From Anaerolineae bacterium (GTDB lineage: Bacteria; Chloroflexota; Anaerolineae; UBA4142): a DNA stretch of 5,828 nt. A program made the position numbers and the translations under genes. The stretch covers positions 1 through 5,828 of the forward strand of contig JAOACU010000190.1 of assembly GCA_026417715.1 (NCBI GenBank). Direction: 5' to 3'. The notes beneath the pieces are model-generated. The model saw nothing but the letters and a program-made list of their open reading frames with translations, was not told where the DNA came from and did no database searches. Below, one piece after another: positions 4,883 to 5,828 of the stretch. How positions within the stretch are numbered: the stretch's first letter is position 1; each line of letters starts with the position of its first letter.

Positions 4883-5287
4883 TTGAACACTCAAACGAAC
4901 GGACAGACGCCCTGGCAGGGCGTCTCAACAACCAATACGCTCAAGGCGATGGTCGTGTTGACCCCACTGGCATCGCAAAAGATTCAGGCATTGATGGCAG
5001 AAAAGAATTTACAAGGGTACGGTCTGCGCGTCTATGTCGCGGGGATGGGTTGCTCGGGTTTGCAATACGGACTTGCGTTTGAAAACAAGACCGAAGAAGG
5101 CGATTTTGTTTTTGAATCGCAAGGCATGCGCGTCTATCTCGATGCGCAGAGCGCGCTGTATCTCGATGGCGCGATTGTGGATTACATCGAAGGACCGCAC
5201 GGAAGCGGCTTCAAGATCGAAAATCCGAACGCGGTCAGCGGTTGCTCTTCGTGCGGCAGCGCAGAGAGCGGCTGTTGCGGACACTAA
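4883..5287 (+). CDS. IscA/ErpA/HesB-type iron-sulfur cluster carrier protein
   Basis: From TTG 4883 the product is 134 aa; the A-type carrier domain starts at about residue 23 (MVVLTPLASQKIQALMAEKN). Family landmarks follow: LRVYVAGMGCSGLQYGLAFEN with the first conserved Cys, C57; VYLDAQSALYLDGAIVDYIEG; and FKIENPNA. The family usually ends in a CxC(G) pair; here the end has C121-x2-C124 and then C131-C132 before GH, so ligands are available but spaced unusually. Such proteins accept Fe-S clusters from the assembly scaffold and pass them to target enzymes in the cytoplasm. The 22-residue N-terminal extension (NTQTNGQTPWQG...) is not part of the fold, and its DNA contains a perfect palindrome (4905-4925). 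ATG 4949 would remove it. Own promoter upstream, terminator downstream. Which A-type subgroup it belongs to cannot be settled, so no symbol is given. Confidence 0.92.
   Translation: MNTQTNGQTPWQGVSTTNTLKAMVVLTPLASQKIQALMAEKNLQGYGLRVYVAGMGCSGLQYGLAFENKTEEGDFVFESQGMRVYLDAQSALYLDGAIVDYIEGPHGSGFKIENPNAVSGCSSCGSAESGCCGH
4905..4925. repeat. Perfect 10+10 palindrome in the 5' part of the Fe-S carrier gene
   Basis: Arms AGACGCCCTG (4905-4914) and CAGGGCGTCT (4916-4925) are exact reverse complements around a single central G. As RNA this gives a 9-bp GC-rich stem with a GGC loop about 50 nt after the expected transcription start. It lies between the Shine-Dalgarno/TTG start and the alternative ATG 4949. 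No T-tract follows, so it is not a standard terminator. Confidence 0.8.
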
Positions 5288-5289
5288 CA

Positions 5290-5329
5290 AAAAGACCCGC
5301 AGGGTTTTACACATGCGGGTCTTTTGTTT
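5290..5329. terminator. Rho-independent terminator, probably bidirectional
   Basis: AAAAGACCCGCA (5290-5301) pairs perfectly with TGCGGGTCTTTT (5314-5325) across a 12-nt loop, followed by GTTTG on the plus strand. It starts 2 nt after the Fe-S carrier stop. Read on the minus strand the same stem is followed by TTTTTGTTA, so it can also end the convergent gene whose stop is at 5368. Confidence 0.92.
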
Positions 5330-5367
5330 GCGCGCTTTCGCGTCTCTTTTGCTTCCTTTCGCGCAAA

Positions 5368-5828
5368 TCACTTGGCTTTGGGCAAGGTCATCTGCATTGG
5401 GAATTCCACGATGCGGGCGCCACTGGGTAATGCTTGAGAGGCACTAGTAGGACAGGTGCCAGAAGGACATTTGCGTAGCACAACATTGTCCACGTAACCA
5501 CCTTCTGGATAATTAACACTATCGTCGCTAAAGAAGACTATGGCAACCCATACATTGGGTTGTCCCAGCAGATTACCCAGTGTGGGAACGTTTGCTAGAT
5601 CCAACGTACGATCAATCCAACCACTAGAGTTTCCATCCGTGCAACTTCCATAGAAATTGTTATTATCGATTGACGCCACTCGACAAACATAATCGTAGCC
5701 ACTTTCGGTGTTCAACCACAGTTTGAATTTGAGGTCAGCAGCCGTCGCTCCCACGAGGCTGAACGGGCCGTATTTCATTGAGGACCTGGCATTATTCGGG
5801 TAGCTGCTGCCGCAGGACCTGTCTCTTA
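5368..5828 (-). CDS. Secreted-type protein with MAM/immune-inhibitor-A-like beta-sandwich domain, C-terminal part, cut by window edge
   Basis: The minus-strand frame ends at TGA (5370-5368) and is open to the right edge, giving at least ~150 residues. The ATG at 5778 falls inside the domain, so it is not the start. The visible part reads SSYPNNARSSMKYGPFSLVGATAADLKFKLW (first strands), then ESGYDYVCRVASIDNNNFYG, WIDRTLDLANV, NVWVAIVFFSDDSV and GGYVDNVVLRK. This order (YPNN, YGPFSL, LW...ESGYDY, VWVAIVF, YVDNV) is typical of the MAM-like, carbohydrate- or protein-binding beta-sandwich domain in extracellular bacterial proteins, as in immune-inhibitor-A-type peptidases. A Cys pair KCPSGTCP follows, then a short tail. 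Composition is more AT-rich than neighbouring genes. The last ten bases (5819-5828) match sequencing adapter, so the first few residues (about RDRS) are probably artificial. The catalytic part, if any, is off the window. Confidence 0.72.
   Translation of the reverse strand, partial: RDRSCGSSYPNNARSSMKYGPFSLVGATAADLKFKLWLNTESGYDYVCRVASIDNNNFYGSCTDGNSSGWIDRTLDLANVPTLGNLLGQPNVWVAIVFFSDDSVNYPEGGYVDNVVLRKCPSGTCPTSASQALPSGARIVEFPMQMTLPKAK
5819..5828. other. Probable residual Nextera (Tn5 mosaic end) adapter at contig end
   Basis: The last ten bases, CTGTCTCTTA, are exactly the first ten of the Nextera adapter CTGTCTCTTATACACATCT, placed precisely at the window edge. Treat 5819-5828 as non-genomic unless reads show otherwise. 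Confidence 0.75.

Noticed and set aside
5327..5367. Second inverted repeat TTTGCGCG / CGCGCAAA between the terminator and the convergent gene
   Set aside because: Eight-bp arms 25 nt apart in CGCG-rich sequence; weak, and the stronger terminator next to it already explains the gap.
5368..5778. Complete 136-aa protein starting at ATG 5778
   Set aside because: The frame stays open to the edge and the residues before the Met (SSYPNNARSS) belong to the same domain, so the gene is truncated, not short.

Overview
The window looks like a piece of a bacterial chromosome from an uncultivated, moderately GC-rich organism. Chloroflexota (Anaerolineae-like) is my best guess. The grounds are the mix of tandem S41 peptidases, short 7-bp repeat arrays, a DtxR/SufR-style Fe-S regulator and a MAM/immune-inhibitor-A-like secreted domain. 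This is a family-level impression; no marker gene fixes the lineage. The right edge ends in ten bases identical to the start of the Nextera/Tn5 adapter, so it is probably the real end of a contig and the last ~10 bases are probably not genomic.

Layout. Positions 1-165 hold the tail of one S41 (carboxy-terminal processing, Ctp/Prc-like) peptidase. A 7-bp-periodic inverted repeat (169-240) separates it from a second S41 peptidase (248-1393). That copy keeps its PDZ domain and catalytic Ser/Lys/Gln but has lost its membrane anchor through a net 56-nt deletion that also shifts the frame away from its natural ATG. A hicB-hicA toxin-antitoxin pair (1409-1836) follows, then a third, intact S41 peptidase (1845-3050), then a DUF4160-DUF2442 pair (3069-3628), smpB (3650-4111) and a SufR-like winged-helix regulator (4108/4192-4818). 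All of these read rightward with gaps of about 0-21 nt or short overlaps, so they may be co-transcribed. A 14-unit array of a 7-bp repeat (4093-4190) runs through the smpB stop codon and into the 5' end of the regulator frame.

A recognisable promoter (4822-4850) with overlapping dyads then precedes an IscA/ErpA/HesB-type Fe-S carrier gene (4883-5287). This gene ends in a strong, probably bidirectional hairpin terminator (5290-5329). The last gene lies on the minus strand and is convergent: the C-terminal end of a secreted-type protein, cut by the window edge (5368-5828).

How the genes may fit together. The Cys-rich regulator next to the Fe-S carrier suggests local Fe-S-responsive control, with the dyads around 4836-4869 and 4905-4925 as candidate operators. 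The smpB-S41-HicA neighbourhood brings together an mRNA-cleaving toxin, ribosome rescue/ssrA tagging and tail-specific proteolysis. In other bacteria these activities act on one another, but a functional link here is inference only. I did not find a wholly new system. The best leads are the heptamer repeats, the anchor-less peptidase copy, the toxin-antitoxin-like pairs on both sides of the third peptidase, and the dyads at the Fe-S carrier gene.
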